A DNA stretch of 43,903 nt from Euryarchaeota archaeon UBA561 (GTDB taxonomy: Archaea > Thermoplasmatota > Poseidoniia > Poseidoniales > Poseidoniaceae): NCBI GenBank assembly GCA_002502295.1, contig DANX01000070.1, positions 1 to 43,903 on the forward strand. The letters are read 5' to 3'. Each line of letters begins with the position of its first letter. Positions within the stretch are counted from its first letter, which is position 1. This document shows positions 8,111-15,441 of the stretch, one piece after another. The position numbers and the translations under genes are program-made. The notes under the pieces were generated by a model that worked only from the letters and a program-made list of their open reading frames with translations, searched no databases and was not told the DNA's origin.

Positions 8111-9161
8111 CGGTGTCTTTGGAAGCGAACGCCAACCGCTCGTCAACGCGTTCCGCTTCTTTCCAACCGTCTCTTAGAGCGGCCTCTATGCCGTCAGCAA
8201 GGTCTTCTGGGTCGTCCTGGCGCACCCACTCTTTGGGCAGGTACCGTGCAACTTCACCGACCTCGACGCTCACGACAGGGGTGCCACAAAGCAAGGATTC
8301 TCGGGCTACCAAAGGCCCAGCCTCTCGCTTGGACGTGACCAGGGTTACGTCAGCGGTTAGCATGCGATCGTAGACGATGTTTCGTGGTTGATGGCGCAGA
8401 GACGTGATTCCCACGACCCAGCCGCGGCGCTCGAGGGCTTCACCTGTCTGGAGCGCGAGTAAATGCCGCTTTTCAGGGCGCCTCGGGTCTGCTGGGAACA
8501 GGATGTCAATCGGTTCTTTCTTCCAGGATTTTTTCATTGGTTTGACGGGTCGTCGCCACTCGCGATGGATTTCAGTGATGCAAGGAATGGTCTCCAAGCG
8601 GCGCGGGGGCGTTGGCCAAGATGCAGCGATGGCGGTCAGTCGGTCCGAAGCGCAGACCAAGGCATCGCAAGCCACGGTCGCCGATTGGATGGCTGGACCT
8701 ACGCCTTTGAGGTCAAGCCCTACATCGAAATCATAGCCATGAACGACGCCTACCAAGGGACGTTGCCATCGTTCAGCCAATCGCTTTGCGAGATGAGCCA
8801 CCGGCCACAATGTGTGACAGACAACGATGTCTGGTCGCCAATCGCCGAGTTGTTTTTCCACCCATTTTGCGCGGCGACCTATGCTTGAAATTGTTAATCG
8901 CGGATATGGATGGTCGGGAAGGGCGAAAAATCGAGGCACAAAGGCATCGATTCCCTCATGCCTCCATCGGCGTGGAGCTTTTGAAACCCCCATCATGGTT
9001 GAGCGACGGGCTTCAGCGTAACGAGGTATTCGTGGCAACGGGTTCACCACTTTGACATCGTGGCCGAGATCTTTCAGCAGACGTACGTGGTCGTCGACAA
9101 AGACTCCGCGCGTCATGTTCAGCGGAACGGGGTAGAGAAGAGATACAACGAGAATCCGGAT
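8067..9161 (-). CDS. GT4-family glycosyltransferase (group 1), atypical start
   Basis: This GT-B fold glycosyltransferase transfers a sugar from a nucleotide donor to a glycan or lipid. The C-terminal half carries the donor-site block SKREAGPLVARESLLCGTPVVSV (KREGxPxVxxESLxCGTP pattern), and the N-terminal half has VVHGYDFD. The first methionine is at 9116, which would delete the first beta strand. The same frame continues upstream through the expected RILVVSLLYP to a stop at 9174-9176, which is the stop of the epimerase gene. The position where the family normally has ATG reads ATC (9159-9161), preceded by GAGGGGGG. I therefore place the start there; it is either a non-canonical start or a one-base error. 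The 3' end overlaps the flippase gene. Confidence 0.85.
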   Translation of the reverse strand: MRILVVSLLYPVPLNMTRGVFVDDHVRLLKDLGHDVKVVNPLPRIPRYAEARRSTMMGVSKAPRRWRHEGIDAFVPRFFALPDHPYPRLTISSIGRRAKWVEKQLGDWRPDIVVCHTLWPVAHLAKRLAERWQRPLVGVVHGYDFDVGLDLKGVGPAIQSATVACDALVCASDRLTAIAASWPTPPRRLETIPCITEIHREWRRPVKPMKKSWKKEPIDILFPADPRRPEKRHLLALQTGEALERRGWVVGITSLRHQPRNIVYDRMLTADVTLVTSKREAGPLVARESLLCGTPVVSVEVGEVARYLPKEWVRQDDPEDLADGIEAALRDGWKEAERVDERLAFASKDTVSQAWSELLASLVS

Positions 9162-9173
9162 GAGCAGCCCCCC

Positions 9174-9845
9174 TCAATTGAGTGCCTGGTGGATTTCTGC
9201 AAGGTTTTCAGCCACGCTAGCACGGTCGTTAAACAGGCCAGAACCAACCACGCAGTTCGTGACGCCCCATTCTTGGAGCATCCCGATGTTGTGGGCTTTG
9301 ACCCCCCCATCAACCTGCAGTTGCACGTTTCGACCTCCATTGGCCACTTGCTCTTGGATGGCCTCAGCCAAACGTCGGATTTTTCCTTCAACGGTCGGTA
9401 TGAAGGATTGTCCTCCAAAACCGGGGTTGACGCTCATGATGAGGACAAGGTCCACGTCGCTCAGAACTTCAAGGGCAGCTTCCACCGGTGTGCCTGGGTT
9501 CAACACAACGCCGACGGTGGCTCCACCTTCTCGGATGGCGCCGACCAAGCGGTGGAGGTGTTTGACGGCTTCCACGTGAACAGAAAGGTGGTTGCAACCT
9601 GCGTCAATGTAATCTTGGAAGCACGCTTCTGCGTTCTCGATCATCAGGTGAGCATCGAACACAGGTTTTGGTCCAAGGGCCCGACGCAAACTGCTGATCA
9701 CGGGCGGTCCAAACGTCAAGTTGGGGACAAAATTTCCATCCATTACGTCCAGGTGAAGCCAAGGAAGACCTGCTTCAATGGCCTCTTCGCAATCGGTCGA
9801 CAGGTCGGCGAGGTTGGCGGTGAGAATGCTGGGTGCGATAATCAT
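9174..9845 (-). CDS. rpe: Ribulose-phosphate 3-epimerase
   Basis: This enzyme interconverts D-ribulose 5-phosphate and D-xylulose 5-phosphate. It is a (beta/alpha)8 barrel of 223 aa, the typical length. Diagnostic blocks are IIAPSILTANLADL at the start, WLHLDVMDGNFVPNLTFGP (metal-binding His and catalytic Asp), DAHLMI, LIMSVNPGFGGQSF, and QVDGGV with the second catalytic Asp. ATG 9845 follows GAGGG by five bases; ATG 9857 is a less likely start. The stop codon sits inside the ribosome-binding and start region of the glycosyltransferase, so these two genes are probably translationally coupled. Confidence 0.97.
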   Translation of the reverse strand: MIIAPSILTANLADLSTDCEEAIEAGLPWLHLDVMDGNFVPNLTFGPPVISSLRRALGPKPVFDAHLMIENAEACFQDYIDAGCNHLSVHVEAVKHLHRLVGAIREGGATVGVVLNPGTPVEAALEVLSDVDLVLIMSVNPGFGGQSFIPTVEGKIRRLAEAIQEQVANGGRNVQLQVDGGVKAHNIGMLQEWGVTNCVVGSGLFNDRASVAENLAEIHQALN

Positions 9846-9905
9846 GTCATCCCTCATGACATCCCAGCAGCCGCCATTTGATGAGACTTGCCTTTTTTTT
9901 GCCCA

Positions 9906-9931
9906 TGCATAACGGGCCAAACGCCTATAAT
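9906..9931 (+). promoter_or_regulatory. Possible TATA elements upstream of thioredoxin
   Basis: Two AT-rich hexamers, GCATAACG near 9906-9913 and TATAAT at 9926-9931, lie 32-57 bases before the thioredoxin ATG. A TATA at 9907 would place transcription start near 9936 and leave room for the AGGTGA ribosome-binding site at 9953-9958. The match is by eye and weak. Confidence 0.3.
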
Positions 9932-9962
9932 GCTTCTTCTGGACCGGTGTATAGGTGAACCC

Positions 9963-10292
9963 ATGGGCGAAGTTCGAAACGTCAGCGACAATGAATTCAA
10001 CGAGACGGTGAACGAAACCGAGTGGGTTATCGTTGACTTTTGGGCGCCTTGGTGCGCTCCTTGCAAAGCCATCGGGCCAGTGCTTGAAGCCGTCGCCCAA
10101 GAACGTGAAATTCTTGTGGCAAAGGTGGACACCGAACAAAACACCGCTACAGCGGCCCAACTTGGTGTTCGAAGCATACCCGCTCTTTTCATCTACCGCA
10201 ACGGAACCGTTGTGTCCCAAAAGACCGGTAGCATGCCAAAGCCCAAACTTTTGAAGTGGATTGACGAAGTCATGACGGCCGATGATTTTTGA
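9963..10292 (+). CDS. trxA: Thioredoxin
   Basis: This classic cytosolic thioredoxin (109 aa) is a general protein disulfide reductant. It has the WCAPC active site (Cys31, Cys34), the buried Asp in VDFWAPW, the cis-proline motif SIPALFIYRNG, and a final amphipathic helix. ATG 9963 is chosen because it begins the fold and follows AGGTGA; the frame is open upstream to 9888 without recognisable sequence. It is divergent from the epimerase and ends two bases short of the stop of the STAND-type ATPase on the other strand. Confidence 0.97.
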   Translation: MGEVRNVSDNEFNETVNETEWVIVDFWAPWCAPCKAIGPVLEAVAQEREILVAKVDTEQNTATAAQLGVRSIPALFIYRNGTVVSQKTGSMPKPKLLKWIDEVMTADDF

Positions 10293-10294
10293 GA

Positions 10295-11866
10295 TCATTC
10301 GAGCCGTTGCTTACGGGCGTTTTGTTGCTCGCCAACATCTCTGAGCAAACGCTCCTTGAGGGCTTCATGCAACCACATTCCATCCTCAAGTTCCAACAGC
10401 AGTCCGTGCTTGATGAGGTTTTCAGGAGGCACGCCATTCCACTGGACGCCTTTGGCCAACACCTCCCATGGCACAGGTGATTGAGCAACGGCAAGCGTCG
10501 CCAACAATTCTTTTTCCTTCTTCGGGAGTCGCAAGAGAATTTCCTCATCGAGGAAACGGAGCCAATCTTTGTGGGTTGGCTGCCCGTAAAGCTCGAGTAA
10601 CTCCATGGCCAAGGGATGCCCTCCTGTAGCGGCGTGGACCTCTTTTGCAGGCGGAGAGTCCTTTCCCTCGAGGCTCGAGAGCCAGGCTTCTGTCGCTTTG
10701 AGGCTGAGGCCTTTGAGGGGTAATTCGCGGACGTTGTCCCGAATGTGGACATCTCGCCGGTCGTACACGCTGAGTTCCGTTCTGGAGACCAACAGGACCC
10801 TCAGTGGTCCTTTCTGAGCGAGTTGGAGCAAGGAGCCAAGTAAATGACGCGCTTTTTCGCTGATGTGATGCACATCGTCAAGCACGATGAGCCAGTAGGG
10901 AGGGGGGCCGCCCGCACTGTCCTTGAAACGCTCACGAATGGTGTTGGCATCGGTCATGTAAGCCATCAATCGCCTTCGCCAAGCATCGACATCCATCTCA
11001 GCGCCGGGGGTGAGCGGAAGGGTCTCAATGATGCGATACGGGTCGTGTGTTTCGTCGATACCGAATCGGTGAAGAAGGCTTGTAGCAAGGCCAAGCGCCC
11101 GATCCCACGGTTGGCAGGTGTACCAGCAAACCGACAAGTGTGGATCCTGTTCCATGTGTTGTTGAAGCCAGTGGGCAATGAGCGTTGATTTCCCAATTCC
11201 AGCGATTCCGTGGACGACCATGCATGGGTGTCGATCGGCAAACCAACCGTGCAAAATCCCCAACTCGTCGTCCCTGCCGTACACTGGCCGGGTCGTCGGA
11301 GGCCGGTTGGCGTACGTTGCATGGACACCAACCAGCGGCGTTAGTCGGCCCGGCTTGGGAAGAGCATCATTTTCTTGCTTTCGAATGCTGCCGAACCGAA
11401 TATCTCCGTAGGTGAGCACCCCTTCGTGTTGAGCGTGAAGCAATGTTTGGAGCAACGTGAGGTCGGTTTCCAGTAAGGTGGGGGCCTCGGCTGCTTTTAC
11501 TTCCAGCAAATCACCGTCCATGTTACGCACCAGAACTTTCGTGTCATCCAGCGCAACGTGCCGTTGGCGTGCCCGCAATCGCCCTTCCTCCGTCAACTGC
11601 CATGTTTTCTGTCGTCGCTCATCGCCTTGCACGGAACGGGTATGTTCTTCAACGAGCATTTCTTTGAGCAGGTCTTTCATCGTTCGACTGACGTTTGGTG
11701 GGTGCTGTGCACACGCTTCGGCAATGCCTGGGCGAGTCATCGTCACCGGGACCATGTACCGGTCCGCCCATTCGTCGTTGGCCAGCAAATGGAGGAGCAC
11801 TCGGTCCTTGGCGGCGACATTGACTTTGGGTATGTCTCCCGCCATGGCTCGCGGTAGCCCCACCAT
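10295..11866 (-). CDS. Winged-helix plus STAND-type P-loop ATPase
   Basis: This 523-aa protein appears to be an ATP-dependent signalling or regulatory switch. Residues about 18-100 form a winged helix (TRPGIAEACAQHPPNVSRTMKDL, then a wing ending in WQLTEEG). A second small segment around 130-165 (LLQTLLHAQ...TYGDIRFGSI) may be another HTH. The NTPase domain follows, with Walker A GIAGIGKST at 220-228, Walker B YWLIVLDDVH at about 324-333, a sensor arginine in LLVSRTEL, and the STAND-type GGHPLA at 415-420. The C-terminus has a further winged-helix-like region but no TPR, LRR or WD repeats and no nuclease or TIR effector. It is divergent from the propeller/TSP3 gene. The ATG at 11866 lacks a clear ribosome-binding site; ATG 11845 is possible. 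Confidence 0.82.
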   Translation of the reverse strand: MVGLPRAMAGDIPKVNVAAKDRVLLHLLANDEWADRYMVPVTMTRPGIAEACAQHPPNVSRTMKDLLKEMLVEEHTRSVQGDERRQKTWQLTEEGRLRARQRHVALDDTKVLVRNMDGDLLEVKAAEAPTLLETDLTLLQTLLHAQHEGVLTYGDIRFGSIRKQENDALPKPGRLTPLVGVHATYANRPPTTRPVYGRDDELGILHGWFADRHPCMVVHGIAGIGKSTLIAHWLQQHMEQDPHLSVCWYTCQPWDRALGLATSLLHRFGIDETHDPYRIIETLPLTPGAEMDVDAWRRRLMAYMTDANTIRERFKDSAGGPPPYWLIVLDDVHHISEKARHLLGSLLQLAQKGPLRVLLVSRTELSVYDRRDVHIRDNVRELPLKGLSLKATEAWLSSLEGKDSPPAKEVHAATGGHPLAMELLELYGQPTHKDWLRFLDEEILLRLPKKEKELLATLAVAQSPVPWEVLAKGVQWNGVPPENLIKHGLLLELEDGMWLHEALKERLLRDVGEQQNARKQRLE

Positions 11867-11932
11867 GTGTTCAAGACTTCGTGTAGGTGCGCCGCTGGCA
11901 GATTTTGTTTGAGCATTTTGGCAAAAACCCCT

Positions 11933-11940
11933 TTATATTG
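11933..11940 (+). promoter_or_regulatory. Putative TATA box for the propeller/TSP3 operon
   Basis: TTTATATT stands out in a GC-rich region just after a run of A and C (AAAAACCCC, a possible BRE). It lies 18-25 bases before the ATG at 11958, and no ribosome-binding site is visible. A leaderless or nearly leaderless transcript is therefore likely. The spacing is slightly short of the usual archaeal distance. Confidence 0.5.
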
Positions 11941-11957
11941 ACAAGTATGCGGAAACC

Positions 11958-14900
11958 ATGGGTAATTCTGCATACTCGCCGACCCTGCGAAAACAAGCAG
12001 CCCTTGTCCTCGTTTTTCTGTTCCTCGTTTCGGTGACAAGCCTCGCCACGCAAGCCGCTGATTCAGACGGGGATGGCGTACTGGATAGTTCCGACGATTG
12101 CCCTTGGGCAGCGGGGAATTCAACCGTTGATCGGAGTGGATGTCCTGACCGAGACGGGGACGGGACGTCCGACTTCAACGATGCTTGGGCCATCGGTAAT
12201 CCCAACTTCCAAAATGAATTTACCACGAGTTCAAGCGACGACTATTACGCCGTTGATTACTCCCCAAGTGGCGAATTTATCGTGACGGGTTCGGAGGATG
12301 GTTTCGTACGAATTTGGAATGCAAGTACGTGGACGAATTTGCGTTCAGTCAACACGGGAACCGATGTGTTTGGCGTGGATTTTTCGCCTGATAGCAACTA
12401 CGTTGCTGCTGCGTTGAACGACGACACCATCGACATCTACTATAGCTCAAACCTCTCTTCGGTGCACGGGGCTATTAGCGTGGACGTTGGAAGCGGTGAT
12501 CAAGTGAATGCCGTTGAATTCTCACCCGACAGTTCACGGGTCGCTGTGGCCATCGGTCGGTCAGGTAACAGTGGAACAAATGGCGAGGTGACGGTCATTG
12601 ATGTCATAACGGGGCAAGAGTTGTACGCGCTCAACCCGAACGGAGAAGACCGGTTCTATGACTTGGCTTACTCCCCGGACGGACAACACATCGCCTTGGC
12701 AGGAAACGGTGAGATCTACATCGTCAACACCTCAACGGGCGCCGCCACGTGGACGTTCAACAACCCGCCTGCTGCCGTCAATGCCATCGCTTGGTCGCCC
12801 GACGGCAATTTCATTTCCATGTGCGGAGGTTGGGAAGGCTCGTCAGCCAGCTTTGACATGTACCGCTATGTGGGCGGTTCGTGGAGTCTCATCTGGCAGA
12901 AAACCACCACGACCTCATGTGCCTCAACCGCCTTCTCCCACGACAGCTCCCAGGTCATTGCCGGCATGTACTGGTACGGCACGGACGGCGCGACGGGATA
13001 CGTGTACAATTCTGACAGCGGCAATCTAGTGGACTCGTTTAGTGGCCCTCGCCCGGGAAGTTGCAGCTCCGGTTCCAACAACAACTGCGGCGTGCTTTAC
13101 GGTTCAGCCTGGAGCCCCGACTCAACGCACATCGTGACCGCTCATGGCCGAAACGACGAGGGCGTGTATTACTGGTATGCTGACATAGATGAGGACAACG
13201 ATGGCTATCCAACCGCCGACCAAGGCGACGGGGTTGTTGATGCGTTCCCGTCTGAAGGGACCCAATGGAACGATACGGACAATGACGGATTTGGTGATAA
13301 CCCTGCCCCGGCCTACCAGCCGGATGCTTGCCCGAACACACCGGGCACGTCCACAGAAGACCGCTTTGGTTGCGTTGACGGTGATGGCGATGGTTGGTCG
13401 GACGAAGGCGACTGGGCTCCTCTTGATCCGCTCCAATGGGTCGACGCTGACAACGATGGATACGGAGATAATTACCTCTTCGACCTCGATGAATATCAAC
13501 TTCATGTGAACCAATCTGGGGACGCCTTCCCGAACGACCCAACGCAGTGGAACGACACCGATGGCGATGGATACGGGGACAATTACGAAAACGCATCTTG
13601 GAATGCGAACCGCTCCGCCACGTGGCCAGGGCTTCTCCTTTCATCGGCCAATCAACCCGATGTATTCCCGCTCGACCGCACGCAACAAATCGACACGGAT
13701 GGTGACTGGGTCGGCGACAACACCAACAGCGACCGAGCCGATGCCTGTCCAACCTTGTGGGGCAATTCTCAATACGACCGGCTTGGATGTCCGGATACCG
13801 ATGGTGATGGTTATTCAGACCCGACACCCGGATGGTCCAGCACGGCTGATTGCTTTGGAGCAGATGCGTTCCCAAACGATATTACTCAGTGGTGCGATGA
13901 AGACAATGACGGCTTTGGCAGCAACCCTGATGGCAATCAACCCGATGACTGCCCGAACAACCCCGGTTCCTCGACGATCGACCGAATTGGCTGTTCGGAC
14001 CGAGATGGCGATGGCTATTCGAACGCTGGCGACCCCTTCCCAGATGATGCGACGCAGTGGTCCGATCGGGACGGCGATAACCGAGGCGATAACGCCAGCG
14101 GTAACAACCCTGACGCCTTCCCCGACGACACGAGCCAGTGGAAGGACAGCGATGGCGACGGCTACGGCGATAATCGGGGTGGCAACAACGGCGATGCGTT
14201 CCCAACAGATCCCACGCAATGGAGCGATGAGGACGGGGACGAATACGGTGACAACCCCGACGGTAATGCAGGAGACATTTGCCCCCTCAAATACGGTGAA
14301 TCTCAGGCTGAACTCAGTCGAGGTTGCCCTGATTCTGACCTCGACGGCGTAACCGACCCGTTGGATGCTTTCCCGGACGACCCGTTCCAGTGGTCTGATA
14401 CCGACGGCGATGGATTTGGTGATAACACCAATGTTCCCAGTGGGGACGACTGTGTGGATACCTTCGGGAAATCCTTCGAAGAAGGCCGGAATGGTTGCCC
14501 CGACGCTGACCTCGATGGATACGCCGACGAGGACGACCTCTTCCCTGAGGACCAAGAGCAGTGGGCTGACTTTGACGGCGACGGATGGGGTGACAACTAC
14601 ATCTGGGAGAACACCACCGTAGCCGATGACGACAACCTTGGCATGTTCCTTACCCTCAGAGAACAACGCGGTGACGCCTTCCCTGAAATTGCAAGCCAGT
14701 GGTCGGACATTGACGGCGATGGTTGGGGTGACAATCAGAGCAGTTCAAACCGCGTTGACAACTTCCCACTGCGCGCTTCGCAATGGAACGATTTTGACGG
14801 CGATGGTTTTGGCGATAATGCCGTTTCTGGGGCTTACCAGCCCGATGCTTGTCCAAAGGTTCCGGGAACGTCCACGGCCAACGACGAATTTGGTTGTCCC

Positions 14901-15383
14901 GACGCCGATAGCGACGGTGTTTCGGACGATGCAGACCCTTGCCCTTGGGATCCCAAAGTGTCCCAAGGCTCCCGAACCACGGCTCAATGCAGCATCACCT
15001 CCGACCCGAGCCTTCAGTCAAACGATGGCGGCGATTCCTCATCGTTTTTGAGCGGTGAAAGCGGGACACTCCAACTCATGGCCGGTGTCATCATCTTCTT
15101 GCTCGCTATGATCGTCGTCGCTCAAGTCGCACGAGCAGCAGGCAAGCGCAAGGCGGTCGCTGCAAAGCGAGAAGACCAACTTGCTCAAGCTTCTGTGGCC
15201 GAGGAAGAAGAACGCCGTCAAGCATGGATTCAGCACTACCTCGCTGAAGGAAACTACGCCGAGGCACGAAACCTTGGCTGGGAAGGAACCGAAGGGTTAC
15301 CTGAATGGAAGCAGTATGAGATGGAGCAACAAGCTGCCCAAGAAGCCGCCATTCCAACCATGTTCGACCTCGAAAACCTGTAA
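11958..15383 (+). CDS. Membrane-anchored surface protein: seven-bladed propeller plus TSP3-like Asp repeats
   Basis: This protein is 1141 aa. A signal peptide covers about residues 10-34. Two TSP3-like motifs (DSDGDGVLDSSDDCP and DRDGDGTSD) precede a WD40-like beta-propeller at about 95-405. I count seven blades by their SPxG/SPDS turns: YSPSG, FSPDS, FSPDS, YSPDG, WSPDG, FSHDS, WSPDS. Then come about 19 Asp-rich repeats, most built as DAFPxDxxQW followed by DxDGDGxGDN, which should bind calcium. A single helix at about 1038-1058 and a charged cytosolic tail of about 80 aa (Arg/Lys then Glu/Ala-rich) end the protein. Most of the chain lies outside the cell. The tail could contact the cytoplasm or the regulator encoded 58 bases downstream. 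The ligand is unknown. Confidence 0.88.
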   Translation: MGNSAYSPTLRKQAALVLVFLFLVSVTSLATQAADSDGDGVLDSSDDCPWAAGNSTVDRSGCPDRDGDGTSDFNDAWAIGNPNFQNEFTTSSSDDYYAVDYSPSGEFIVTGSEDGFVRIWNASTWTNLRSVNTGTDVFGVDFSPDSNYVAAALNDDTIDIYYSSNLSSVHGAISVDVGSGDQVNAVEFSPDSSRVAVAIGRSGNSGTNGEVTVIDVITGQELYALNPNGEDRFYDLAYSPDGQHIALAGNGEIYIVNTSTGAATWTFNNPPAAVNAIAWSPDGNFISMCGGWEGSSASFDMYRYVGGSWSLIWQKTTTTSCASTAFSHDSSQVIAGMYWYGTDGATGYVYNSDSGNLVDSFSGPRPGSCSSGSNNNCGVLYGSAWSPDSTHIVTAHGRNDEGVYYWYADIDEDNDGYPTADQGDGVVDAFPSEGTQWNDTDNDGFGDNPAPAYQPDACPNTPGTSTEDRFGCVDGDGDGWSDEGDWAPLDPLQWVDADNDGYGDNYLFDLDEYQLHVNQSGDAFPNDPTQWNDTDGDGYGDNYENASWNANRSATWPGLLLSSANQPDVFPLDRTQQIDTDGDWVGDNTNSDRADACPTLWGNSQYDRLGCPDTDGDGYSDPTPGWSSTADCFGADAFPNDITQWCDEDNDGFGSNPDGNQPDDCPNNPGSSTIDRIGCSDRDGDGYSNAGDPFPDDATQWSDRDGDNRGDNASGNNPDAFPDDTSQWKDSDGDGYGDNRGGNNGDAFPTDPTQWSDEDGDEYGDNPDGNAGDICPLKYGESQAELSRGCPDSDLDGVTDPLDAFPDDPFQWSDTDGDGFGDNTNVPSGDDCVDTFGKSFEEGRNGCPDADLDGYADEDDLFPEDQEQWADFDGDGWGDNYIWENTTVADDDNLGMFLTLREQRGDAFPEIASQWSDIDGDGWGDNQSSSNRVDNFPLRASQWNDFDGDGFGDNAVSGAYQPDACPKVPGTSTANDEFGCPDADSDGVSDDADPCPWDPKVSQGSRTTAQCSITSDPSLQSNDGGDSSSFLSGESGTLQLMAGVIIFLLAMIVVAQVARAAGKRKAVAAKREDQLAQASVAEEEERRQAWIQHYLAEGNYAEARNLGWEGTEGLPEWKQYEMEQQAAQEAAIPTMFDLENL
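13180..14960 (+). repeat. Tandem coding repeats of a TSP3-like Asp motif
   Basis: Within the surface-protein gene, units of roughly 60-120 bases recur with similar DNA, for example GACGGCGATGGNTNCGGNGACAA. They encode DxDGDGxGDN preceded by DAFPxDxxQW. Spacing is irregular, with longer inserts carrying CP and GC cysteine pairs (DACPxxxGxS then GCxD). These are coding repeats under protein-level constraint, not a CRISPR array. Confidence 0.85.
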
Positions 15384-15441
15384 GGCCTCACGCAGGCTTT
15401 GCACCGCTGACCTTTCAAAGGGGAACAGCCAGTGTTTTCAC

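Noticed and set aside
9060..9881. Plus-strand open frame across the glycosyltransferase start and the epimerase
   Set aside because: It is antisense to two recognised genes and has no motif.
9893..9900. Run of eight T as a terminator
   Set aside because: It lies between two divergent genes, so no transcript on that strand would need to end there.
13039..14666. Arg/His-rich and Val/Ile-rich minus-strand frames across the Asp repeats
   Set aside because: Repeated GAC/GAT codons leave all frames open; the repetitive products are artefacts.
13180..14960. CRISPR-like repetition
   Set aside because: Units vary in length and sequence, stay in frame and encode calcium motifs, and there are no uniform spacers.
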